A stretch of 64,000 bases of DNA from Acetobacteraceae bacterium B3987 (GTDB lineage: Bacteria; Pseudomonadota; Alphaproteobacteria; Acetobacterales; Acetobacteraceae). Of the stretch, positions 34,432 through 46,517 are shown piece after piece (the stretch's first letter is position 1; each line of letters begins with the position of its first letter). A program made the translations under genes and the position numbers. The notes beneath the pieces are model-generated. The model saw only the letters and a program-made list of their open reading frames with translations. It had not been told where the DNA came from and ran no database searches. The stretch is taken from contig JAFNMF010000030.1 in NCBI GenBank assembly GCA_026537415.1, positions 1 through 64,000 on the forward strand, given 5' to 3'.

Positions 34432-36378
34432 TCAATCATCCAAGAAGGAGCGCAGCTTGCGGCTGCGGCTTGGATGCTTGAGCTTGCGGAGAGCCTTGGC
34501 TTCGATCTGACGGATACGCTCACGGGTCACGTTGAACTGCTGACCGACTTCTTCCAGCGTGTGATCGGTATTCATACCAATACCGAAGCGCATACGCAGC
34601 ACACGTTCCTCACGAGGCGTCAGAGACGCCAGAACACGGGTCGTGGCCTCACGCAGATTCGTCTGGATGGCCGCATCCAGCGGAATGACGGCGGTCTTGT
34701 CCTCGATGAAGTCGCCGAGATGGCTGTCTTCCTCATCACCAATCGGGGTTTCGAGAGAAATCGGCTCTTTAGCGATTTTGAGAACCTTGCGGACCTTCTC
34801 CAGCGGCATCCCCAGCTTCTCGGCCAGTTCTTCCGGGGCTGGTTCACGGCCAATCTCATGCAGCATCTGCCGGGATGTCCGCACCAGCTTGTTGATCGTT
34901 TCGATCATATGGACCGGAATACGGATCGTCTTGGCCTGATCGGCAATAGAGCGGGTAATGGCCTGACGAATCCACCATGTCGCATAGGTGGAGAACTTAT
35001 AGCCACGACGATACTCGAACTTGTCCACGGCCTTCATCAGACCGATATTCCCTTCCTGAATCAGGTCAAGGAACTGAAGACCACGGTTGGTGTATTTCTT
35101 GGCAATGGAGATCACCAGCCGCAAGTTAGCCTCGATCATCTCCTTCTTCGCACGGGTGGAATCACGTTCCCCACGGGAGATCGTCTGATAGACCAGACGG
35201 AACTCATCCACCGGCAGGCCAGTTTCCTTGGCCAGAGCGGCAACCTCATTCCGCATTTTCTCGAGAGCAGGCAGATGCTTGCTTGTCAGGGTCTTCCAGC
35301 CCTTACCGGGAAGCTGGCAGATGCCTTCAATCCAATCCGGTGCCAGTTCCTGATGACGGTACCGGTCCATGAAGTCTTCACGGGGAATCTTGCACTTCTC
35401 GGCCAGACGCAGCATCCGCCCTTCGACGGCATTCAACTTCTGCACATGGGCCTTCAGGGACTGAACCAGCTCTTCAATACGGTTATTATGCAGGCGCATC
35501 CGCTCGACCAGAGCGACAAGCTCGGTCCGCAGCTTGTTATATTTCTTCTCGTCCGCATCGGTCGGGGCACGCCCTTCCAGCAGGACCTTAAGACGCTGGC
35601 TCTGCATCTTTATCAGCTTCTGATAAAGTGGCTCGAAGGCCTCGAAAAGCAGCATGATGTCTGGACGGAGCTTTTCCTCCAATGCGGAAAGGGACAGACC
35701 ACTTCCCTCACCGCCGCTTCCTTCGCCCTCGCCGTCTTCTGCCTCATCATCCGGCTCATTGTCTTCTTCGGAGGCGAGGTCTTCCATATCTTCAGGTGAT
35801 TCCGGGTCGCTCTGGCTGGCCTCCAGATCAATCACCTCACGCAGAAGCAGCGTTTCGTTCTTGAGCTGCTCGTACCACCCCAAAATTGACTGGAAGGTCA
35901 ACGGACTGCGGCACAGCCCACCGATCATCTCACCACGACCGGCCTCGATACGCTTAGCGATGGCGATTTCGCCCTCGCGAGAGAGAAGCTCTACCGCTCC
36001 CATTTCCCGAAGATACATGCGGACAGGGTCGTCCGTCCGGCTGGCCGCAACGGCATCCACGTTACCGCCATTTGCTTCATCTTCCGATGAATCATCACTG
36101 CTGGACCGGGATTCGTTGCTGGGGCTGTCGTCCTCTTCCCTATCAGCACTCTCGACAACCTGAATCCCCATCTCGGAAAGGGCAGCCATGACGTCTTCAA
36201 TCTGCTCGGAAGACATCTTGTCCTGCGGGAGGATTGCATTCAGCTCATCAAATGTGATGTGTCCAGCAGCCCTCCCCTTGGCAATCAGCTTCTTGACGGC
36301 CGAGGACTGCACATCAAGCGGAGAACTATCCTGCTCTGGTGCATTCCGGTCTGATCCAGATGCTGATTTTGTGGCCAT
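34432..36378 (-). CDS. rpoD: RNA polymerase sigma factor RpoD (sigma-70)
   Basis: Primary housekeeping sigma factor, 648 residues. N-terminal region 1.1, then an acidic stretch (about residues 190-225), the non-conserved region, and regions 2 to 4: [37 protein letters not shown] (region 2), the HMIETINKL region 3 and the C-terminal [26 protein letters not shown] (region 4.2 helix-turn-helix). It sits after dnaG, the common dnaG-rpoD arrangement, with a 146-base gap that presumably holds its own promoter. Confidence 0.97.
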   Translation of the reverse strand: MATKSASGSDRNAPEQDSSPLDVQSSAVKKLIAKGRAAGHITFDELNAILPQDKMSSEQIEDVMAALSEMGIQVVESADREEDDSPSNESRSSSDDSSEDEANGGNVDAVAASRTDDPVRMYLREMGAVELLSREGEIAIAKRIEAGRGEMIGGLCRSPLTFQSILGWYEQLKNETLLLREVIDLEASQSDPESPEDMEDLASEEDNEPDDEAEDGEGEGSGGEGSGLSLSALEEKLRPDIMLLFEAFEPLYQKLIKMQSQRLKVLLEGRAPTDADEKKYNKLRTELVALVERMRLHNNRIEELVQSLKAHVQKLNAVEGRMLRLAEKCKIPREDFMDRYRHQELAPDWIEGICQLPGKGWKTLTSKHLPALEKMRNEVAALAKETGLPVDEFRLVYQTISRGERDSTRAKKEMIEANLRLVISIAKKYTNRGLQFLDLIQEGNIGLMKAVDKFEYRRGYKFSTYATWWIRQAITRSIADQAKTIRIPVHMIETINKLVRTSRQMLHEIGREPAPEELAEKLGMPLEKVRKVLKIAKEPISLETPIGDEEDSHLGDFIEDKTAVIPLDAAIQTNLREATTRVLASLTPREERVLRMRFGIGMNTDHTLEEVGQQFNVTRERIRQIEAKALRKLKHPSRSRKLRSFLDD

Positions 36379-36524
36379 GCGTCTCTCCGTCCTCTACTCG
36401 AAAGCCAGTAATGGGGCAGCTTGGAATTGGTTAATCCGGCCCTCCAAGTCAAGGACCGGGGCACCAGAAAGTTGCGATTACGTGCTTTATCTTCAAATAA
36501 TGCACCCGCTTTCATTACGGTAGT

Positions 36525-38378
36525 TCAGCCATCTTCTGGCTCAAGCTCCGGATTTTCTCCTCGGCGCAGAGCAAACAATACATTCTGTTTGGCCTGCATG
36601 GCCGCAAGCAAAGCCCGCTTCGTTGCTTCATCCGACTCGGAAGATGATTTCAGAAGTCGCTCTACCGTCCTGCGTACCTCTTCTTCCACTGTTGCCTGAA
36701 GTGTTTTGAGATTCTCCAACGCATAGAAATGCCACCAGAGCTTCATGACGGTCTGCATACAATCATCACCATCCTCCACCCTGACCTGCCGGGGCATGGG
36801 GCTACTGCATAGCCGATTCACCACATCCGCTAAGCCCTGCTCAGCCATCCACTCCCGGCAGCTTTCTGCTGTCAGGGCTCCAGTACAGTCATCAGCCCAG
36901 CTCAGCAGGGCCGTGCGGATTTCGGCAAGCGTATCAGGCAGGGGCAACGCATTATATTCCTGATCAATACCCGGCAATATCTCCGGATATTGCAGGAGAA
37001 TAGCTGTGAGAATATTCAGCCTCTCACTGCTCCCCTCCTCCACCTTTCGTTCACCGGAGACGGGGATAACAGACGTTGCCACACCGCCTTGCTGACCACG
37101 AAACCCCCGGCCTGTTTTCTGGCGGCGATACCGGGCGAAAAACATGTCGCCCAGCGTGCTGCGATATTCACTAGCCAGCAGTTTATCCGGGATCATCCGG
37201 GCCAGAGCGTAGAGCTTTTCCCGCAGAGCCGCACGCCGTTCAGGCGTGGGGTCACGCTCCTGCGCCGTCAGCAAACTGAAAAGCTCCTCTTCCATCGGTC
37301 GAGCATTGGAAAGGCGGCTCTCCAAACCCTGCGGCCCTTCCCGCCGGATGAGGGAGTCCGGGTCATCACCACCATCCAGACGGCAAAAACGCAGACTTCG
37401 TCCGACCTTCAGCAAAGGCAAAGCCACTTCACAGGAACGCAGTGCCGCCCGCTGCCCTGCACTGTCTCCATCGAAACAAATGATGGGCGTATCCGTCATC
37501 CGCCAAAGAAGTTCCAGCTGTCCATCGCCAAGAGCCGTGCCCAGCGGTGCCACAGCACCACCAAAACCCGCTTGCACCATAGCGATGACATCCATGTAGC
37601 CTTCCACAACAACGGCCTTTGCCCCTTTGTGAATGGCCTGCCGTGCCAGATCGATGTTGAAGAGCGTCCGCCTTTTAGAAAATATGTCCGTCTCCGGCCC
37701 GTTCAGATATTTCGGTTGGCCATCCCCCAGAACACGCCCCCCGAAAGAGATGATCCGCCCCTTTTTATCCCGAATTGGGAACATAACACGGTTGAAGAAC
37801 AACTCTCCCTTGGGTCGTCCTCCCTCATCAGTCCGCATCAACCCGACCTGAACCAGCGTCTCCGCTGTAATGTTTTTCCCTTCCAACGCTTTCAGCAGGG
37901 AGCGTCCATCACCGGACCAACCCAGCCCGAAACGCTCCAACGTCTCTTCACTCAGCCCCCGATTCTGGAGGTATTCCAGCCCTGCACGCCCCTCCGGCTG
38001 ATAAAGCCTGCGGCGATAAATAGCCTGTACCTCATCCATGACATCATACAGTGTCTGACGGACACGGGCCTTCTCAACCTGCTGCGGGTCATCGGCGGGG
38101 ACCTCCATACCGGCTTCTGCTGCCAGCCGTTCTACAGCTTCCCGAAAGCCAGCACCTTCACTCTGCATGACGTAGCTGATGGCATCCCCATGCACGCCAC
38201 AACCGAAGCAGTGATAATGATCATCGTAGATATAAAGTGAGGGGGTCTTTTCCCCATGAAAAGGACAACAAACCTTCCAATTCCGCCCAGACCGGACAAG
38301 TTTGTTCCGCCGCCCGAACAGGGATGTCAGGGATGTGCGCTGCCTCAGCTCATCAAGAAATGCTGTATCTATGGCCAT
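36525..38378 (-). CDS. dnaG: DNA primase
   Basis: Makes RNA primers for replication. 617 residues: CHC2 zinc finger near the N terminus (C-x2-H then C-x2-C in CCPFHGEKTP and HCFGCGVHGDA), a TOPRIM catalytic domain (VVVEGYMDV; CFDGDSAGQRAA) and a C-terminal DnaB-interacting helical domain. In many alphaproteobacteria yqeY lies directly next to dnaG; here two transporter genes of opposite strand intervene. Confidence 0.96.
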   Translation of the reverse strand: MAIDTAFLDELRQRTSLTSLFGRRNKLVRSGRNWKVCCPFHGEKTPSLYIYDDHYHCFGCGVHGDAISYVMQSEGAGFREAVERLAAEAGMEVPADDPQQVEKARVRQTLYDVMDEVQAIYRRRLYQPEGRAGLEYLQNRGLSEETLERFGLGWSGDGRSLLKALEGKNITAETLVQVGLMRTDEGGRPKGELFFNRVMFPIRDKKGRIISFGGRVLGDGQPKYLNGPETDIFSKRRTLFNIDLARQAIHKGAKAVVVEGYMDVIAMVQAGFGGAVAPLGTALGDGQLELLWRMTDTPIICFDGDSAGQRAALRSCEVALPLLKVGRSLRFCRLDGGDDPDSLIRREGPQGLESRLSNARPMEEELFSLLTAQERDPTPERRAALREKLYALARMIPDKLLASEYRSTLGDMFFARYRRQKTGRGFRGQQGGVATSVIPVSGERKVEEGSSERLNILTAILLQYPEILPGIDQEYNALPLPDTLAEIRTALLSWADDCTGALTAESCREWMAEQGLADVVNRLCSSPMPRQVRVEDGDDCMQTVMKLWWHFYALENLKTLQATVEEEVRRTVERLLKSSSESDEATKRALLAAMQAKQNVLFALRRGENPELEPEDG

Positions 38379-38503
38379 GACGACAATGTGGCACTCCCCT
38401 CCCTAAAAAGGAAGATGACGCCTCTCTCTTGACGAAGCCGGCCTAAACCTCAACACATATAAAGATCGCCCTACCATATCACAGAGCAGAGAGCGGGCCT
38501 TTT

Positions 38504-39445
38504 ATGACACGTTCCACCATCACCGGCATTGCATGCGGTGCCGCAGCTGGCGCCCTATGGGGATTGTCCCTTCTTGCCCCAGAACTGATTAGCCCCTTTG
38601 CTCCTCTGCAATTGGCCTCTGTCCGGTTTGTCACCTATGGGGTCATCGCTCTGGTTCTCCTCGCTCCCCGGCTGAAAAAAATCCTGCCCCATCTGAGGGC
38701 CGCCGAATGGTGGGGCCTGCTAGGGCTTAGCCTGATGGGCAACATCATCTATTACAGCCTGCTCAGCACGGCGGTTCAGCTCTGCGGCGTAGCCATGCCC
38801 TCCCTGATCGTAGGATTCATTCCCGTCACGGTAACAGTCGTCGGGTCCCTACGGCAGGATTCAGCCGTCCATATCCGCCAGCTTATCCCCTCCATGCTGC
38901 TTAGTGCCGGTGGGATTGTCTGCATTGCGTGGCAGAACTTCCATAATGCTGACCATTCACAGCATCACAGCAGCCTGCTCCTTCAGATCGCCGGTCTAGT
39001 CATGGCCGCCGGTGCCTTGCTGAGCTGGACGGGATTTGTCGTCAAAAATGCCAACTGGCTGAAACGGCTGGAGCATCTCTCCAACAATGACTGGAACCTG
39101 CTGACCGGCCTTGTCACCGGTGGGCTGGCCCTGCTGATGCTGCCTCTGACCTTTCTGCTGCCCCAGCATCTGCCTGCCACGGGCTGGGCGCACTTTCTCA
39201 TGATTGCCTGCGGCATGGGCCTTTTGGCCTCGGTTGTTGCCAATGCCTTCTGGAACACCATGACACGTCTCCTACCCTTGACGATGGTCGGACAGATGAT
39301 CCTGTTCGAGACGCTCTTTTCCCTGTTCTATGGCTTCCTGTGGGAGCAGCGTTTCCCCACCCCGCTGGAAGGCTGCGCCATCGTTCTGGCGGTCAGCGGT
39401 GTCATCTCCTGCGTGAAGGCTCACGGTCCAGCAAAGCACAGTTGA
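38504..39445 (+). CDS. EamA-family drug/metabolite transporter, first copy
   Basis: 313 residues with ten predicted membrane segments in the two-repeat DMT layout. The N terminus GIACGAAAGALWGLSLLAPE and the middle motif GVAMPSLIVGFIPVTV are shared with the next gene, so the two are tandem paralogues. Substrate unknown (family members export amino acids, sugars, purines or drugs). No good ribosome binding site stands before the ATG. Confidence 0.85.
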   Translation: MTRSTITGIACGAAAGALWGLSLLAPELISPFAPLQLASVRFVTYGVIALVLLAPRLKKILPHLRAAEWWGLLGLSLMGNIIYYSLLSTAVQLCGVAMPSLIVGFIPVTVTVVGSLRQDSAVHIRQLIPSMLLSAGGIVCIAWQNFHNADHSQHHSSLLLQIAGLVMAAGALLSWTGFVVKNANWLKRLEHLSNNDWNLLTGLVTGGLALLMLPLTFLLPQHLPATGWAHFLMIACGMGLLASVVANAFWNTMTRLLPLTMVGQMILFETLFSLFYGFLWEQRFPTPLEGCAIVLAVSGVISCVKAHGPAKHS

Positions 39446-39527
39446 ACACGCCCTCCCCCTTGACGGGAGAGGCTTTACCGACAAAACAGGCCCTGATCAC
39501 ATATTAATAACCAAAAAACGAGCCTGC

Positions 39528-40481
39528 ATGACACGGTCCATCCTCATTGGCACTGCCTATGGTGCCATGGCGGGAGCTTTCTGGGGCATTACCTTTCTTG
39601 CCCCAGAGCTTGTCGCTCCCTTCACGCCTTTTCAGCTTGCAACACTTCGTTATCTGACCTTTGGGGTCGTCTCTCTGCTAATCCTGCTCCCGCGGCTAGG
39701 CAAGATCCTACCCCACATAACCTTCAAAGCCTTCCGGGCATTGGTACTGCTCGCCATACTGGGTAGCGTGGGCTATTACAGCATGATGGGTGTCGCCATT
39801 CAGTTGAGCGGCGTGGCCATGCCGTCCCTCATCATCGGCTTTATCCCCGTCACGGTGACACTGGCCGGTATCTGCCGCCATAATGCGGTCGTCACCTTCC
39901 GCCAGCTCATTCCGTCCATCCTGCTCAGCACGGCAGGTATCCTCTGCATCTCATGGCAGAACTTCTTTGTCGGCTCCGCCCTGCACCATACCGGCCCGCT
40001 GCTACAGGCGGTCGGCCTGCTGATGGCCATTGGTTCCCTGCTGGGCTGGACGCTGTTTAATGTCATCAATTCCGACTGGCTGAAAAAGCTGGATCACATC
40101 ACAAGCGATGAATGGAACCTGCTAACCGGTGTTATGGCCGGTATTCTGTCCCTGGTCATTCTCCTGCCTGCCGCTTTCTTCTGGCCAGCTCATCTGCCCA
40201 CGACCGGATGGGCACGATTCTTTCTCATCTCCTGCGGCGTGGGGCTGTTCTCCTCTACAATCGCCAATGCGTTCTGGAACCGCATGACCCATCTGCTGCC
40301 CCTGACAATGGTCGGACAAATGATTCTGTTCGAAACGCTGTTCTCACTGATCTACGGTTTCCTCTGGGAACAGCGTCTACCCACCATCTGGGAGGCCGCT
40401 GCCTTTCTGCTCTCCGTCAGTGGCGTTCTGGCCTGTGTCCGTGCCCACAAAAATAGCGAAGCCTCACACTCCTATCACTAA
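39528..40481 (+). CDS. EamA-family drug/metabolite transporter, second copy
   Basis: 317 residues, ten membrane segments, clearly homologous along its whole length to the preceding gene (shared LTMVGQMILFETLFSL and GVAMPSLIIGFIPVTV). The 82-base spacer has no obvious terminator, so both may be on one transcript, ended by the hairpin at 40486-40522. Could work as a pair or as independent exporters. Confidence 0.85.
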   Translation: MTRSILIGTAYGAMAGAFWGITFLAPELVAPFTPFQLATLRYLTFGVVSLLILLPRLGKILPHITFKAFRALVLLAILGSVGYYSMMGVAIQLSGVAMPSLIIGFIPVTVTLAGICRHNAVVTFRQLIPSILLSTAGILCISWQNFFVGSALHHTGPLLQAVGLLMAIGSLLGWTLFNVINSDWLKKLDHITSDEWNLLTGVMAGILSLVILLPAAFFWPAHLPTTGWARFFLISCGVGLFSSTIANAFWNRMTHLLPLTMVGQMILFETLFSLIYGFLWEQRLPTIWEAAAFLLSVSGVLACVRAHKNSEASHSYH

Positions 40482-40485
40482 TAGG

Positions 40486-40522
40486 AAAAACCCCGCCCGG
40501 AACAGAACCAGGCGGGGTTTTT
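40486..40522. terminator. Bidirectional terminator between transporter pair and yqeY
   Basis: AAAAACCCCGCC (40486-40497) pairs with GGCGGGGTTTTT (40511-40522); T runs exist for both strands. Confidence 0.9.
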
Positions 40523-40552
40523 CACTTCTCAGCGCAAAAGCTGGAACAGCAC

Positions 40553-41005
40553 TCAGCTAAGGTGAGCCTTAACGAGACCGCTGGCCCGACCGGCATCCAG
40601 TGCAGCACCGAAGCGGCCTTTCAGAACACCCATCACCTTACCCATATCCTTCATGCCTTCTGCGCCTGTTTCCTTCACAGCCTCGGCAATGGCTTCCTTC
40701 AGGGCTTCCTCAGAGAGTTCAGCCGGAAGATAAGCACGGATGGTCTCAATCTCAGCCTCTTCCTTAGCGGCCAGCTCGGGGCGATTACCCTGATGATACA
40801 TGGCAGCAGACTCCGTGCGGGTCTTGATCATGGAGCGCAGAGCCAGAAGGATATCATCCTCGCTCACGTCACCGCTCTTAGCACGGGCAGCAACATCAAG
40901 GTCCTTGATCTTGGCAGAAATGGCACGAATCTGCGCCACACGGTCAGACTGACCAGCCTTCATGGCGGCCTTGAGATCATCCATGATACGGGTACGGAGC
41001 GACAT
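40553..41005 (-). CDS. yqeY: GatB/YqeY-domain protein
   Basis: 150 residues, the YqeY family found beside the tRNA amidotransferase fold; probably involved in tRNA-dependent amidation, role unproved. Motifs LKAAMKAGQSDRVAQIRAI, IEAYLP-like IRAYLPAELSEEAL and GKVMGVLKGRFGAALDAGRAS are complete. GAGGA precedes the ATG. It is divergent from carA across a 256-base regulatory gap. Confidence 0.92.
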   Translation of the reverse strand: MSLRTRIMDDLKAAMKAGQSDRVAQIRAISAKIKDLDVAARAKSGDVSEDDILLALRSMIKTRTESAAMYHQGNRPELAAKEEAEIETIRAYLPAELSEEALKEAIAEAVKETGAEGMKDMGKVMGVLKGRFGAALDAGRASGLVKAHLS

Positions 41006-41111
41006 GATGGTCCTCTCTTAATTATGAGTTTATAATCTCTATATGGGAGCGTAAGAGGTACCAGCACAGTTCCCTCCTGTCGATAAGGGCCATTTTCATG
41101 GATGAAATGTC

Positions 41112-41132
41112 CATATGGGAAAAAACTTCCCA
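41112..41132. promoter_or_regulatory. Operator-like palindrome, copy 1 upstream of carA
   Basis: Inverted repeat TGGGAA-N5-TTCCCA at 41116-41132, preceded by CATA. The whole 21-base block is identical to the one at 41162-41182. A further half-like TATGGGA occurs at 41043-41048. Confidence 0.65.
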
Positions 41133-41161
41133 CTTCCCCTTGCAGTTCACGGCATGCCCCT

Positions 41162-41182
41162 CATATGGGAAAAAACTTCCCA
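41162..41182. promoter_or_regulatory. Operator-like palindrome, copy 2 upstream of carA
   Basis: Second identical 21-base block, exactly 50 bases after copy 1 and 80 bases before the longer carA start. A possible -35 TTGCAG (41140-41145) would place a -10 at this copy, fitting repression, but the -10 match is poor. Confidence 0.65.
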
Positions 41183-41261
41183 TCAGACCCTTACTGCTTT
41201 ATGAAGACAAAAGCCTGACCAGACGGAAAACAGACAGGGCACGGAGCGGAGCAACAGACGC

Positions 41262-42641
41262 ATGAACATCGATTCACTTATCAGGAAAGCGGGCGGTGCG
41301 ACTGAAATCGCCAAGCTGACCGGGGTCACAACCGAGGCCGTGCGCAAATGGCGTCAGACTGGTATGGTACCCACAAAACATTGGCCCGCCCTGCTTAATG
41401 TGCCGGGGATCACCCTAGCCGACCTGAACGAGACGTCAGAGGAGACATCTGCCATGACCCATCCCACCGATGACATGCCCCCCAAAGGCGCAACAGCCGT
41501 CCTCGTGCTGGCTGATGGCTCCCATTTCTGGGGCCGTGGTTTCGGTGCCTTCAATGACGGTGCCGTGGGTGAACTCTGCTTCTCCACCGGCATGACAGGC
41601 TATCAGGAAACACTGACAGACCCGTCCTTTGCCGGACAGATCATCACCTTCACCTTCCCCCATATCGGTAATGTCGGTACCAACAAGGATGATGACGAAG
41701 CCCCGACCATGGCCGCCCTCGGCCTTGTCGTGAAGGAAGATGTCACCGCCCCGGCCAGCTGGCGTTCCATCAGGCCGTTGCAGGACTGGCTGAAAGCGCA
41801 CAAGCGGGCCGGTATCAGTGGTGTGGATACACGGGGTATCACCCGTCTTCTGCGGGACAAGGGACCGCAGAATGCCCTGCTGTTCTATCCGAAAGATGGC
41901 CGCTTTGATCTCGCCGCCCTGCGTAAGAAAGCCGCAGACTGGCCGGGTCTGGAAGGGATGGACCTCGTCAAGGAAGTCGCCCAGCCCGCCCGCAAATGGA
42001 CAAAGACCACATGGCACAATACCCGCCCTGAACGGGCCGTGAAACGCCGTGTCGTGGCTCTGGATTACGGAGCCAAGGACAACATCCTCCGCAGCCTTGT
42101 TGCCGCTGGATGTGATGTTCACGTTCTCCCCGGCACCGCCACGGGTGAGGAAATCCTCGCCCTGAAGCCGGAAGGCGTCTTCCTCTCCAACGGTCCGGCA
42201 GACCCAGCGGCTACAGCCGTCTATGCCGTCCCGGCCATTCAGGCTGTCATGGACGCCGACATTCCCGTCTTCGGCATCTGCCTTGGGCATCAGCTTCTGG
42301 CCCGGGCACTGGGCGGCACGACCTACAAGCTGGACCGGGGCCATCGTGGTGCCAACCAGCCGGTGAAGGACCTCACGACAGGCCGGGTGGAAATCACCAG
42401 CCAGAATCACGGTTTCGCCGTAGATGAGAAATCCCTGCCCGATACCGTCAAAGTGACGCATGTCAGCCTGTTTGATGGCTCCAATGAAGGACTGGCCTCC
42501 ACCGTGAAGGAAGCCTTCTCCGTCCAGTACCATCCGGAGGCCAGCCCTGGCCCGACTGACAGTTTCTATCTCTTCGAGCGGTTTGTCGCCATCATGGACC
42601 GCCGCGCCGAGGCCCGCACAACCAGCAAGGCAGGAGCCTGA
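41262..42641 (+). CDS. carA: Carbamoyl-phosphate synthase small subunit, with N-terminal helix-turn-helix extension
   Basis: Glutaminase subunit feeding ammonia to CarB for arginine and pyrimidine synthesis. From ATG 41454 it is a normal CarA of 395 residues: N-terminal domain, then class I amidotransferase with nucleophile Cys in VFGICLGHQ and His in QYHPEASPGP. The same frame is open upstream to ATG 41262 and adds 64 residues that read as a Cro/YdaS-like helix-turn-helix (GGATEIAKLTGVTTEAVRKWRQTG, residues 11-34, then VPTKHWPALL). Both starts have ribosome binding sites: GGAG at 41248-41251 for the long form and AGAGGAGA at 41438-41445 for the short one. Two isoforms are therefore plausible. 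Followed by carB after 3 bases. Confidence 0.93.
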   Translation: MNIDSLIRKAGGATEIAKLTGVTTEAVRKWRQTGMVPTKHWPALLNVPGITLADLNETSEETSAMTHPTDDMPPKGATAVLVLADGSHFWGRGFGAFNDGAVGELCFSTGMTGYQETLTDPSFAGQIITFTFPHIGNVGTNKDDDEAPTMAALGLVVKEDVTAPASWRSIRPLQDWLKAHKRAGISGVDTRGITRLLRDKGPQNALLFYPKDGRFDLAALRKKAADWPGLEGMDLVKEVAQPARKWTKTTWHNTRPERAVKRRVVALDYGAKDNILRSLVAAGCDVHVLPGTATGEEILALKPEGVFLSNGPADPAATAVYAVPAIQAVMDADIPVFGICLGHQLLARALGGTTYKLDRGHRGANQPVKDLTTGRVEITSQNHGFAVDEKSLPDTVKVTHVSLFDGSNEGLASTVKEAFSVQYHPEASPGPTDSFYLFERFVAIMDRRAEARTTSKAGA

Positions 42642-42644
42642 CCC

Positions 42645-45899
<3,255 letters not shown>

Positions 45900-45916
45900 G
45901 CGCAAGAGAAGGCTTG

Positions 45917-46003
45917 CAGCACACATAGTGTGCTGTCTATCCTGTCTGCCACAGCGTATGCCGCCCCGCCCTTTTCTGCTCCATGCGGAAGGGGGCGGGG
46001 CGG
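45917..46003 (+). other. Two hairpins between carB and greA
   Basis: CAGCACAC-ATA-GTGTGCTG at 45917-45935, then a strong GC stem CCGCCCCGCCC (45961-45971) with GGGCGGGGCGG (45993-46003). Neither has a T tail, so they are not standard terminators; mRNA stability, Rho-assisted termination or a greA leader structure are options. Confidence 0.5.
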
Positions 46004-46043
46004 TATGCCATTCATCTCTATTACCAGCGTGAGGATGCCCTCC

Positions 46044-46517
46044 ATGCAGAAAAGCCCCATGACCGCCCAAGGACTGAAACGCCTTGAAGATGAGCTGCGT
46101 CAGCTAAAATCAGAAGAACGCCCCGCCGTCATCCGGGCCATTGCTGAAGCCCGCTCTCACGGTGACCTTTCCGAAAACGCCGAATACCACGCCGCACGGG
46201 AGCGTCAGTCCTTCATTGAAGGACGTGTGCTGGAGCTGGAAAGCCTGATCTCCACAGCCGAAGTGATCGACCCCACGACACTATCTGGCAGCCGCATCCA
46301 GTTCGGGGCCACGGTCGAGCTGGTAGATGAAGAAACCGACAAAGAAAGCACCTACCAGATTGTCGGGGCTCACGAAGCTGACATCAAGCAGCATCGCATT
46401 TCCATCTCCTCCCCCCTTGCCAAAGCACTCATCGGGAAGGAAATTGGGGACAGTGTTTCCGTCCCGGCACCGGGCGGGGACCGCACCTATGAAGTTCTGA
46501 AAGTGATCTATAAATAA
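46044..46517 (+). CDS. greA: Transcription elongation factor GreA
   Basis: Rescues backtracked RNA polymerase by stimulating transcript cleavage. 157 residues from ATG 46044, the normal length; the coiled-coil region ([11 protein letters not shown] through [16 protein letters not shown]) carries the acidic tip residues, followed by the FKBP-like C domain. GAGGA at 46031-46035 fixes this start rather than upstream in-frame ATGs. The stop overlaps the ilvA start (TAATG). Confidence 0.95.
   Translation: MQKSPMTAQGLKRLEDELRQLKSEERPAVIRAIAEARSHGDLSENAEYHAARERQSFIEGRVLELESLISTAEVIDPTTLSGSRIQFGATVELVDEETDKESTYQIVGAHEADIKQHRISISSPLAKALIGKEIGDSVSVPAPGGDRTYEVLKVIYK

Noticed and set aside
34474-35799. 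441-residue plus-strand frame
   Set aside because: Antisense to rpoD.
36990-38240. 416-residue plus-strand frame
   Set aside because: Antisense to dnaG; composition of a shadow frame.
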